Below, one piece after another: positions 37,397-45,806 of a DNA stretch of 64,000 nucleotides; within the stretch, counting starts at the first letter, position 1; each line of letters starts with the position of its first letter. The stretch covers positions 4,588,001 to 4,652,000 of the forward strand of contig NZ_CP015098.1 in assembly GCF_001611795.1 (NCBI RefSeq). The letters run 5' to 3'. Under the pieces are notes generated by a model. That model was not told the DNA's origin, searched no databases, and saw only the letters and a program-made list of their open reading frames with translations. The position numbers and the translations under genes are program-made. The stretch comes from Streptomyces qaidamensis. Its GTDB lineage: Bacteria; Actinomycetota; Actinomycetes; Streptomycetales; Streptomycetaceae.

Positions 37397-38580
37397 CTGC
37401 GCTGCGCCCCGAGCGCGAGTCCGACACCTCGTACGGGCAGCAGTCGTACGGGGTGTCGGGTGCGTTCGAGGACTGGTCGGGCGCAGGGGGGTACGGTGCG
37501 TCCCCGCAGGGGGAGCCGTACCCGCCGGGGCCGGGTCCAGGACCGGGGCCGGGGCCGGGGCCGCAGCCGCAGTCCGGTCCGCGGCATCCGGGGCAGTACG
37601 CGTCCTACGAGCCCGTCCCGGAGGAGCCGTATCTGCCGCCCGTCGACGAAGAGACGGTGGCGTTGCGGATACCGGAGCCACCGACGGAGTCGGGGGACTC
37701 CGTGGCGGGCTCTGCGGCGTCTTCGGGCTCGCGGCGGGACGGATCCGCCCAGGGCGGCCGTGCGGCCCGCAGGAAGGCCGCCAAAGGCCGTCATGGGCGC
37801 CATGGCGGTGCGCCGGACCCCTCTTCGGCTGCCCAGGCCGACGACGGGGGCCGTTCGCGGGCGCCGTTGTCGCGGGTCGAGGCGCGGCGGCAGGCGCGGG
37901 CGCGCAAGCCCGGTCCGGCGGTCGTCGCGAGCCGGGCGATAGGCGAGGTGTTCATCACCACCGGCGTGCTCATGCTGTTGTTCGTCACTTACCAGTTGTG
38001 GTGGACGAACGTGCGGGCGCATGCCCAGGCCGGCAAGGAGGCCAGCAGCCTGCAGAACGACTGGGCGAGCGGCAAGCGCAACCCGGGGGCGTTCGAGCCG
38101 GGGCAGGGCTTCGCCATCCTGCACATCCCGAAGCTGGACGTGGTGGTCCCGATCGCCGAGGGCACCAACAGCAAGGGCGTGCTCGACCGCGGCATGGTCG
38201 GCCACTACGCGGAGGGTGCGCTGAAGACGGCGATGCCAGGCGACAAGACCGGGAACTTCGGGCTGGCGGGCCACCGCAACACCCATGGAGAACCGTTCCG
38301 GTACATCAACAAGCTCGCTCCGGGCGATCCGATCGTCGTGGAGACGCAGGACGAGTACTTCGTCTACAAGATGGCGTCGATCCTGCCGGTTACGCCGCCG
38401 AGCAACACGAGCGTCCTGAATCCGGTGCCCACGGGGTCCGGTTTCACCAAGCCCGGCCGTTACATCACGCTGACCACGTGCACGCCGGAGTTCACCAGCA
38501 AGTACCGGATGATCGTCTGGGGCAAGATGGTCGAGGAACGGCCGCGCAGCAAGGGCAAGCCGGATGCGCTCGTCAGTTAA
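37393..38580 (+). CDS. Class E sortase with long disordered N-terminus
   Basis: A 395-residue protein. Residues 1-175 are a cytosolic, Gly/Pro-rich disordered extension including a PGPGPG repeat and a basic patch. A membrane helix follows (IGEVFITTGVLMLLFVTYQL), then the sortase barrel: His in AGHRNTHGEPF, Cys in TLTTCTPEF, Arg in KYRMIVWG. It would attach chaplin-like LAxTG substrates to the wall. The N-terminal extension is longer than in most sortases. Confidence 0.92.
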   Translation: MTALRPERESDTSYGQQSYGVSGAFEDWSGAGGYGASPQGEPYPPGPGPGPGPGPGPQPQSGPRHPGQYASYEPVPEEPYLPPVDEETVALRIPEPPTESGDSVAGSAASSGSRRDGSAQGGRAARRKAAKGRHGRHGGAPDPSSAAQADDGGRSRAPLSRVEARRQARARKPGPAVVASRAIGEVFITTGVLMLLFVTYQLWWTNVRAHAQAGKEASSLQNDWASGKRNPGAFEPGQGFAILHIPKLDVVVPIAEGTNSKGVLDRGMVGHYAEGALKTAMPGDKTGNFGLAGHRNTHGEPFRYINKLAPGDPIVVETQDEYFVYKMASILPVTPPSNTSVLNPVPTGSGFTKPGRYITLTTCTPEFTSKYRMIVWGKMVEERPRSKGKPDALVS

Positions 38581-38593
38581 GGGCAGATGACCA

Positions 38594-39343
38594 GTGGCAG
38601 CGACCACCGACACGGATCACGAGAAGCACACCGGCGCGGCGTCGCGGCCGCCTGCGGCACGTCGCAGGCCCGGCCCGTTCGCGATGGCGGTCAGCTTCTT
38701 CGGGGAACTCCTCATCACCGCGGGCCTGGTCCTCGGGCTGTTCGTCGTCTACTCGTTGTGGTGGACGAACGTGGTCGCCGACCGTGCGGCGGGCAAGCAG
38801 GCGGACAAGGTCCGTGAGGACTGGGCTCATGGCCGGGGTGGGCCGGGTGCGCTGGACACCAGGAACGGCATCGGCTTCCTGCACGTGCCGGCGATGAGGA
38901 ACGGCGAGGTCCTGGTCGAGAAGGGTACGTCGAACAAGATCCTCAACGATGGTGTCGCCGGCTACTACACCGACCCCGTCAAGGCGACCCTGCCGATGTC
39001 GGGCAAGGACGGCAACTTCTCCCTCGCCGCCCACCGGGACGGCCACGGCGCCGCGTTCCACAACATCGACAAGATCGAGAAGGGCGATCCGATCGTCTTC
39101 GAGACGAAGGACAAGTGGTACGTCTACAAGACCTACGCCATCCTTCCCGAGACCTCGAAGTACAACGTCAAGGTCCTCTCGCCGGTGCCGATGGAATCCG
39201 GCAGGAAGAAGCCCGGCCGCTACATCACGCTGACGACCTGCACGCCGCTGTACACGAGCACGTACCGGTACATCGTGTGGGGTGAGCTGGAGCGGGTGGA
39301 GAAGGTGGACGCGGACCGGACACCGCCGAAGGAACTGGGCTGA
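38594..39343 (+). CDS. Class E sortase (third)
   Basis: A 249-residue protein. Membrane helix (FFGELLITAGLVLGLFVVYS), barrel with His in AAHRDGHGAAF, Cys in TLTTCTPLY and Arg in TYRYIVWGEL. It is a close paralogue of the preceding sortase without the long extension, 13 bp downstream. Ends before a strong bidirectional terminator. Confidence 0.92.
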   Translation: MAATTDTDHEKHTGAASRPPAARRRPGPFAMAVSFFGELLITAGLVLGLFVVYSLWWTNVVADRAAGKQADKVREDWAHGRGGPGALDTRNGIGFLHVPAMRNGEVLVEKGTSNKILNDGVAGYYTDPVKATLPMSGKDGNFSLAAHRDGHGAAFHNIDKIEKGDPIVFETKDKWYVYKTYAILPETSKYNVKVLSPVPMESGRKKPGRYITLTTCTPLYTSTYRYIVWGELERVEKVDADRTPPKELG

Positions 39344-39381
39344 CTGCGCTCCTTGGGGGAGGCCGCCCGCTAGCATGACGG

Positions 39382-39420
39382 AGGCCCGAAGCCGCAACTT
39401 TCTCTTGCGGCTTCGGGCCT
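39382..39420. terminator. Bidirectional terminator
   Basis: A 16-bp perfect stem (AGGCCCGAAGCCGCAA and its complement) with a 7-nt loop between the convergent sortase and endonuclease genes. Confidence 0.85.
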
Positions 39421-39437
39421 TTGTCACGGTAGGGCCG

Positions 39438-40469
39438 TCATTCCAGGACGGTCAGGGCCGCCCCGGCGCTCCATTCCTCCAGAAGCCCGCGATGTACGGC
39501 GGTGATGCCGCTCTCGGCTGCGATGTTGAGGGCGTCGCGGGTGTAGGGGCAGGTCGCCACGAACAGGGCCACCTCGGAGTCGTGCAGGACCTTGGCTGCC
39601 CCGAGGAACTTCTGGATCTCGGGGCTGGTGATGGAGAGGTGGGGTGCGAACCTCTTGCACTGGACGACGATGCGCCGTCCGTCGGCTGTGAGCGCGGTGA
39701 TGTCGATGCCCCGGTCCCTTCCGCCGCCTTGCACGACGACGTTGGTGCAGCCGTCGCGGCGCAGCAGCTCGGCGACGTGTTCTTCGAACTCGCGTCCGTT
39801 CATGGCGTCCATGGCGGCCATGACTCCGGCGAGGGGGCGGCCCTCCCGGGGGGCTTCCAGCCGCTGCAGCCGGGTGTGGTGCTGCTGGAGCCGCTTCTCG
39901 ATGCGCTGGACGCCTGCCCGGAGGGCGGTGAGCTCCCGCCGGTGCTCGCCCGAGGTTTCGATCAGGGCGTTGAACAGGGGGACGACGGTCCTCCCCAGGA
40001 TGTGGGTGATGCGCTGGTCGATGCGGGCGTCCAGGGAGGCGGCGTCGGCCGGGACGAAGTTTTCCACAGGCTGTGTGCGCGCCAGGTACTCCATGTCGAG
40101 GAGGTACACACGCACCTGACGTGCGACGTCGCTGTCCCGGAGCAGCATGGCGATGTTGAGGACGGCGCGCCGGGGGAAGAGTGCGAGGGATCGGGTGCGT
40201 GACTGGATTCCACTGAGTTGCTTGAAGTCACTCAGTTCCGTCCCGGTCAGAACTCGGTATCCGCTCGCTTCGAGTTCCGCACGGTGGTCGTGCACAAGGG
40301 CACGGATGACTTCCACCGTCACTGAGAAGTAGGACGCCACCATCGCGGTCGTCACGTGCATCCCGTCAGGCAGCAGCGACAGTGCCTTGACCCGGTCGAG
40401 CACGTCTGTGCGGTCGAGCACGCTGCCGCGCAGGGTCTGTGATTCCAGCAAGGCCGTTTCGTTGATCAC
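39438..40469 (-). CDS. Mrr-type restriction endonuclease-like protein with N-terminal regulator domain
   Basis: A 343-residue protein. The C-terminal 125 residues have the Mrr/PD-(D/E)XK pattern: FEEHVAELLRRDGC, DRGIDITAL (catalytic Asp) and VVQCKRF (Gln-x-Lys), then a helix. The N-terminal 135 residues look like a phage-type DNA-binding regulator domain (MVASYFSVTVEVIRALVHDH; LFPRRAVLNIAMLLRDSDVA). A coiled coil joins them. Mrr nucleases cut modified DNA. Single GTG-started gene between core operons, so probably acquired. Confidence 0.72.
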   Translation of the reverse strand: MINETALLESQTLRGSVLDRTDVLDRVKALSLLPDGMHVTTAMVASYFSVTVEVIRALVHDHRAELEASGYRVLTGTELSDFKQLSGIQSRTRSLALFPRRAVLNIAMLLRDSDVARQVRVYLLDMEYLARTQPVENFVPADAASLDARIDQRITHILGRTVVPLFNALIETSGEHRRELTALRAGVQRIEKRLQQHHTRLQRLEAPREGRPLAGVMAAMDAMNGREFEEHVAELLRRDGCTNVVVQGGGRDRGIDITALTADGRRIVVQCKRFAPHLSITSPEIQKFLGAAKVLHDSEVALFVATCPYTRDALNIAAESGITAVHRGLLEEWSAGAALTVLE

Positions 40470-40599
40470 GTTCTGCCCTTCGGCTCGTATGGCCGGGGTG
40501 GATTCCGATGCCCCACCCCACCCGGTGAACGAGTCGGGACATATGAAGACACGATCGATGGACGCACGCTTTTTCGGGGATGTCCTCGGTCGTGAAAGG

Positions 40600-40635
40600 C
40601 AGAGCCCCCCGGCCTCTGGGGGCCGGGGGGCTCTG
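40600..40635 (-). terminator. Terminator of the pknB operon
   Basis: CAGAGCCCCCCGGCC and its complement form a 15-bp stem with a 6-nt loop, 25 bp after the pknB stop. Confidence 0.8.
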
Positions 40636-40660
40636 TGGTGTGACGGTGTGGTCGGCGGGG

Positions 40661-42688
40661 TCAGTCGTCCTCGTTGCTGCCGTTGAGGCCGCCGAAGATG
40701 CCGCCGTTGCCATTGCCGCCGTTGTTGTTTCCGCCTCCGCCGCCGACCGTCTGGAGGGCGATCGTCGTCCCTGCCGGGTCGTCGACCTCCTGGTTGGGGC
40801 CGGGGTTCTGGCCGACGACGAGGGCGTTGTCGCTCTGGTCGCTGCCGCCCGCGAACTGGATGGTCGTGAAGCCGGCCTGCGCGAGGATCTGCTTGGCCTG
40901 GCCGACCGTCTGGCCGACGACCTGCGGGACCTTGACCTTCTGCTGCTGCTTCTTCTTGCCGATCTGGATGTTCACCGACGAGTTCGGGTCGACGGACGTG
41001 CCGGCCTGCGGCGTGGTCTGGATGACCTTGCCGACCTGGTTGTCGTCGTCGGTCTCCACCTCGGTGCAGTTGCCGACCAGGTCGCTGGCCTGCATCTGCT
41101 GCTTGGCCGCGTCGCAGCTCTGGCCGAGCACATCCGGGACGGTGGACTTCTCGGCTTCCTTGGCGACGGTGAGGGTGATGGTGGAGCCCTTCTCCACCTC
41201 TTCACCCGTGGTGGGGTTCTGCTCCAGGACAGTGCCCGGTTTCTCGGGGGACGTGCGGGTCTTCGTCTCGATCTTGAACTCGTACTTGTCGCCCGCCAGC
41301 TTGTCCTTGGCCTCGTCGACACTCAGGCCGGTGACGCTGGGCACCGTCACCTTCGGCGCTCCCGTCGACACGACCAGGGAGATGGTGTCGCCCTTGTTGA
41401 CCTGCGTCTCGGGCACGGGGTCCTGAGAGCAGATCTTGCCCTTGGCCTGGTTGTCGCAGGGCTTGTTGGAGAACTCCAGTTTGAGGTCGGAGTTCGTGGC
41501 CAGTTGTTGGGCGCTGTTCTTCGTCTCACCGATGAAGTTGGGCGCCGCGACCTCGTCGTTGCCCACGCCTCCGTCGCCGCTGACCGCCCATCGGCCGATC
41601 AGGATCGCCCCGACCAGGACGAGGATGCCCGCCACCACCAGCAGGATCGTGGAGGTGTTGGACTTGCGCTGCTGGCCGCGGCGCCGGTCGGGGCGGTCGT
41701 CGTAGCCGTAGCCGCCGTCGTCCGGGTTCATGGGGGGCAGCATGGACGTGGCGCCGGCGCCGGAATCGGCGCGCAGGGCCGTCGTCGGCTGGTCGTCGGG
41801 GTAGCCGCCGTAACCCACCGCGCCCATCGCGGCCGTGGCGGCGACGGGCTGGCCGTCGAGACAGGCCTCGATGTCGGCGCGCATCTCGTCGGCCGACTGG
41901 TAGCGGTAGTCCGGGTCCTTGACGAGCGCCTTCAGCACGATCGCGTCCATCTCGGGCGTGATCTCGGGGTCGAAGACGCTCGGCGCCTGCGGCTCCTCGC
42001 GCACGTGCTGGTAGGCCACGGCCACGGGGGAGTCGCCGACGAACGGCGGACGCACGGTCAGCAGCTCGTAGAGCAGACAGCCGGTGGAGTAAAGGTCGGA
42101 CCGGGCGTCGACCTGTTCGCCCTTGGCCTGCTCCGGGGAGAGGTACTGGGCGGTGCCGATGACCGCGGAGGTCTGCGTCATCGTCATGCCGGAGTCGCCC
42201 ATGGCGCGGGCGATGCCGAAGTCCATGACCTTGACCTGGCCGTTGCGCGTCAGCATGACGTTCGCCGGCTTGATGTCGCGGTGGACGATGCCGGCGCGGT
42301 GGGAGTACTCCAGGGCCTGGAGGATGCCGATGGTCATCTCCATGGACCGCTCCGGCAGCAGCTTGCGGCCGGAGTGCAGCAGTTCACGCAGGGTCGAGCC
42401 GTCCACGTACTCCATGACGATGTACGGGATCGACACGTTGTCGATGTAGTCCTCGCCCGTGTCGTAGACCGCGACGATCGCGGGATGGTTGAGCGAGGCG
42501 GCCGACTGGGCCTCCCGGCGGAACCGGGCCTGGAAGGAAGGGTCACGCGCGAGATCCGCGCGCAGCGTCTTCACCGCCACGGTGCGGCCGAGGCGGGTGT
42601 CATGCGCGAGGTAGACCTCCGCCATGCCACCACGCCCGAGCACCTGGCCCAGTTCGTACCGGCCGCCGAGGCGACGCGGCTCTTCCAT
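40661..42688 (-). CDS. pknB: Serine/threonine kinase PknB with four PASTA domains
   Basis: A 675-residue receptor kinase. Kinase domain 1-275 (Gly loop LGRGGMAEVYLA, HRDIKPAN, MDFGIARA, APE-like SPEQAK), juxtamembrane 275-340, membrane helix near 345 (TILLVVAGILVLVGAILIG) and four extracytoplasmic PASTA repeats to about 645, then a Gly/Asn tail. PASTA domains bind muropeptides/lipid II. Last gene of the fhaA-fhaB-pstP-rodA-pbpA-pknB operon, controlling wall growth. No second kinase (PknA) is present, unlike Mycobacterium. Confidence 0.96.
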   Translation of the reverse strand: MEEPRRLGGRYELGQVLGRGGMAEVYLAHDTRLGRTVAVKTLRADLARDPSFQARFRREAQSAASLNHPAIVAVYDTGEDYIDNVSIPYIVMEYVDGSTLRELLHSGRKLLPERSMEMTIGILQALEYSHRAGIVHRDIKPANVMLTRNGQVKVMDFGIARAMGDSGMTMTQTSAVIGTAQYLSPEQAKGEQVDARSDLYSTGCLLYELLTVRPPFVGDSPVAVAYQHVREEPQAPSVFDPEITPEMDAIVLKALVKDPDYRYQSADEMRADIEACLDGQPVAATAAMGAVGYGGYPDDQPTTALRADSGAGATSMLPPMNPDDGGYGYDDRPDRRRGQQRKSNTSTILLVVAGILVLVGAILIGRWAVSGDGGVGNDEVAAPNFIGETKNSAQQLATNSDLKLEFSNKPCDNQAKGKICSQDPVPETQVNKGDTISLVVSTGAPKVTVPSVTGLSVDEAKDKLAGDKYEFKIETKTRTSPEKPGTVLEQNPTTGEEVEKGSTITLTVAKEAEKSTVPDVLGQSCDAAKQQMQASDLVGNCTEVETDDDNQVGKVIQTTPQAGTSVDPNSSVNIQIGKKKQQQKVKVPQVVGQTVGQAKQILAQAGFTTIQFAGGSDQSDNALVVGQNPGPNQEVDDPAGTTIALQTVGGGGGNNNGGNGNGGIFGGLNGSNEDD

Positions 42689-42857
42689 AGCTACCTACCA
42701 GCCCTCTCCGTCGGTCCCGACCGGCATGCTTGTACGGTCGGAGGCTGCCGTCCGGGCCTACCGTACCCGGCTCGCTTTGTGTGACCTGGCCAAGCCCGTC
42801 AGCCGATACAGGACCGGTATCGCAACGTGCACCGATGTGAAGCAGGCGTGAGCGGGG

Positions 42858-44330
42858 TCACTTCTTGATGACCGCCTCCATCACGTTCCTCGCGATCGGT
42901 GCCGCGAGGCCGCCGCCGGAGATGTCGTCACGGACGGCGTTGTCGTCCTCGACGACGACCGCCACGGCGACCGGCGCGCTGCCGTCCTCGCCCTTGGCGT
43001 AGGAGATGAACCACGCGTAGGGGTTCTCGCTGTTGTCGACGCCGTGCTGGGCGGTGCCGGTCTTGCCGCCCACCTTGACGCCGTCGATCTTGGCCCTGGA
43101 GCCGGTGCCCTTGTCGACGACCGTCTCCATCATGGACTGGAGTTTCTGGGCGTTCTCCGCCGACAGGGGCTGGCTCAGCTCTTCGGGGTCGGTCTTCTGG
43201 ATCGGGTCGAGGCCGGGCGACTGGAGCTCGTCGACCATGTACGGCTTCATCAGCTTGCCGTCGTTGGCGACGGCGGAGGCGACCATGGCCATCTGCAGTG
43301 GCGTCGCGGCGGTGTTGAACTGGCCGATGGAGGACAGCGCGGTCTGAGACGGGTTCATGTTGTCGGAGAAGACCGAGGCGTTGGCGCGGACCGGCGTGAA
43401 CTGCTCCTCGTCGAAGCCGAACTTCTTGGCCATGTCCAGCATCTTGTCGTTGCCGAGGTCGGAGCCGATCTTGCCGAAGACGGTGTTGCAGGAGTACTGG
43501 AGGGCCACCCGCAGCGTCGCGTTCTTGCAGGGGATGTTGCCCTCGTTGGGCAGCTTGGTGGTGGTGCCCTTCATGATCCACGGGTCGGGCGAGTCGGTCT
43601 TGCCGTCCGGGTCCGTGTAGATGCCGTCCTCGAGGGCGGCGGCCGCGGTGACGACCTTGAAGGTGGAGCCCGGCGGGTAGGTCTCGCGCAGCGCGCGGTT
43701 GAGCATCGGGTCGTTCGGGTTGTTCTTCTTCTGCAGCTTCTGCCAGGCCGGGGTGTCCGTCGTCGTGGAGTTGCCGGCGAAGGACGACGGGTCGTACGAC
43801 GGGTAGGAGGCCAGGGCCAGGATCTTGCCCGTGGACGGCTCCAGGGCGACGACGGCGCCCTTGCCGCCCTGCTTCTTGAGGCCGTTGTAGGCGGCCTTCT
43901 GGGCGGCGGCGTTCAGGGTGGTGACGACGTTGCCGCCCTGCTGCTTCTCGCCCGTGAGCATGTCGAGGGTGTTGCGGAAGAACAGCCTGTCGTCGTTGCC
44001 GGTGAGGATGCCGTCCTCGAGGTTCTCCAGCTGAGTGGCGCCGAAGGCCTGCGAGGCGTAGCCGGTGACCGGCGCCCACATGGGGCCGTCCTTGTAGGTG
44101 CGCTTGAACCTGTAGTCGCTGCCCGACGATTCGGCGGAGCCGGTGATCGGCTCCCCGCCGACGATGATGTTGCCGCGGGGGGAGGCGTAGCGCTCGATGG
44201 TGACGCGGCGGTTGTTCTTGTCGGTCCGGAGCTCGTCGGCCTGGACGTACTGGATCCAGTTGTCGCGGATCAGCAGTGCCAGAACGAGCAGGCCGCAGAA
44301 GATCGCGATCCGGCGCAGGGGCTTGTTCAT
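42858..44330 (-). CDS. pbpA: Penicillin-binding protein A (class B transpeptidase)
   Basis: A 490-residue PBP. N-terminal anchor (RIAIFCGLLVLALLIRDNW), dimerisation region, and transpeptidase motifs STFK (in PPGSTFKV), SCN (QYSCNTVF) and KTG (GGKTGTAQ). It cross-links peptidoglycan with the SEDS protein next to it, overlapping that gene by ATGA. Confidence 0.94.
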   Translation of the reverse strand: MNKPLRRIAIFCGLLVLALLIRDNWIQYVQADELRTDKNNRRVTIERYASPRGNIIVGGEPITGSAESSGSDYRFKRTYKDGPMWAPVTGYASQAFGATQLENLEDGILTGNDDRLFFRNTLDMLTGEKQQGGNVVTTLNAAAQKAAYNGLKKQGGKGAVVALEPSTGKILALASYPSYDPSSFAGNSTTTDTPAWQKLQKKNNPNDPMLNRALRETYPPGSTFKVVTAAAALEDGIYTDPDGKTDSPDPWIMKGTTTKLPNEGNIPCKNATLRVALQYSCNTVFGKIGSDLGNDKMLDMAKKFGFDEEQFTPVRANASVFSDNMNPSQTALSSIGQFNTAATPLQMAMVASAVANDGKLMKPYMVDELQSPGLDPIQKTDPEELSQPLSAENAQKLQSMMETVVDKGTGSRAKIDGVKVGGKTGTAQHGVDNSENPYAWFISYAKGEDGSAPVAVAVVVEDDNAVRDDISGGGLAAPIARNVMEAVIKK

Positions 44331-45784
44331 GACGGGCGGACCACCTGGGTCATCTCGGCGTCGGGGTTGGCGGCGGGGGCGGGGGCCGGGCGGCGGGCCG
44401 TGTCGCTGATTCTCAGCAGGATGCCGATGAGGGCCCAGTTGGCGATCACGGAGGAACCGCCGTAGGCCACGAAGGGCAGCGTCATACCGGTCAGCGGGAT
44501 GAGACCCATGACACCGCCGGCCACGACGAAGACCTGGAGGGCGAAGGCGCCGGACAGGCCGATCGCCAGCAGCTTGCCGAACGGGTCGCGGGCCGCGAGG
44601 GCGGTGCGCACACCCCGTTCGACGATCAGGCCGTAGAGCAGCAGGATCGCCATGACGCCCGCCAGGCCCAGTTCCTCGCCGAAGGTGGCGAGGATGAAGT
44701 CGGAGTTGGCGGCGAAGCCGATGAGGTCGGAGTTGCCCTGCCCGAGACCGGTGCCGAGCGTGCCTCCGGAACCGAAGGCCCACAGGGCCTGCATGGCCTG
44801 CTCGGAGTGGACGATGCCGTCCTGGACGGCGGCGCGGGAGAGTTCGAACTCGCGCATCGGGTCGAGCCAGGCCTGCACGCGCGTCTGGATGTGCGGCTCG
44901 AAACTCGCCACGCCGACGGCGCCGACCGCGGACATCAGCAGACCGAAGACGATCCAGCTGGTTCGCTCAGTGGCGACGTACAGCATGATGACGAACATCC
45001 CGAAGAACAGCAGGGATGTACCGAGGTCGGTCTCGAAGACCAGGATGAGGATCGACATCACCCAGACGACGAGGATCGGGCCGAGGTCGCGGCCGCGCGG
45101 CAGGTACAGGCCCATGAAGCGGCGGCTGGCCAGGGCCAGGGCGTCCCTCTTGACCATGAGGTAGCCGGCGAAGAACACCGCGAGGGCGATCTTCGCGAAC
45201 TCACCGGGCTGGAGCGTGCCGAGGCCGGGGATCTTGATCCAGATCTTGGCGCCGTAGGTCGGGGCGCTGAGGCCGGGGATCAGCGGCATCACGAGCAGGA
45301 GCAGGGCCGCGGCCATGGAAATGTAGGTGTACCGCTGGAGGACCCGGTGGTCCTTCAGGAAGATCAGCACGACCACCAGCAGGGCGACGCCCATCGCCGA
45401 GTACAGCAGCTGGCGCGGTGCCGCCTCGACGAAGGTCCTGCTCGCTTGCAGCTTCTCCGACTGGTCCAGCCGCCAGATGACCACCAGACCGAGCCCGTTG
45501 AGCAGGGTGGCCAGCGGCAGCATCAGCGGGTCGGCGTACGGTGCGAACTTCCGTACGACGAGATGACCGACGCCCGCGAGCAGGCCGAGCCCGAGTCCGT
45601 AGCTCAGCAGGCCCGGAGGCACCGAGTCGTTCAGGGCCAGGCCGACGTTGGCGTAGGCGAACACCGGGATGACGACGGCGAACACCAGGAGCGCGAGCTC
45701 GGTGTTGCGTCGGCTCGGCGCGCCGATGGCGCCGATCGTGGACGTGTGGTGCGTCGGCGAGTGCGACGTATTCGTACCGCTCAT
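44327..45784 (-). CDS. rodA: SEDS peptidoglycan polymerase (RodA/FtsW)
   Basis: A 485-residue polytopic protein with about 10-12 spans and the SEDS signatures WIKIPGLGTLQPGEFAK, VFETDLGTSLLFF and the loop GQGNSDLIGFAANSDFI. It polymerises lipid II into glycan strands with the cognate PBP. Orthologous by position to Mycobacterium rodA; often called FtsW in Streptomyces annotation. Confidence 0.94.
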   Translation of the reverse strand: MSGTNTSHSPTHHTSTIGAIGAPSRRNTELALLVFAVVIPVFAYANVGLALNDSVPPGLLSYGLGLGLLAGVGHLVVRKFAPYADPLMLPLATLLNGLGLVVIWRLDQSEKLQASRTFVEAAPRQLLYSAMGVALLVVVLIFLKDHRVLQRYTYISMAAALLLLVMPLIPGLSAPTYGAKIWIKIPGLGTLQPGEFAKIALAVFFAGYLMVKRDALALASRRFMGLYLPRGRDLGPILVVWVMSILILVFETDLGTSLLFFGMFVIMLYVATERTSWIVFGLLMSAVGAVGVASFEPHIQTRVQAWLDPMREFELSRAAVQDGIVHSEQAMQALWAFGSGGTLGTGLGQGNSDLIGFAANSDFILATFGEELGLAGVMAILLLYGLIVERGVRTALAARDPFGKLLAIGLSGAFALQVFVVAGGVMGLIPLTGMTLPFVAYGGSSVIANWALIGILLRISDTARRPAPAPAANPDAEMTQVVRPS

Positions 45785-45806
45785 CGTGTGACAGGGCCTC
45801 TCACGG

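Noticed and set aside
40580..42784. 734-codon open frame opposite pknB
   Set aside because: Mirror frame of pknB; no domain signal.
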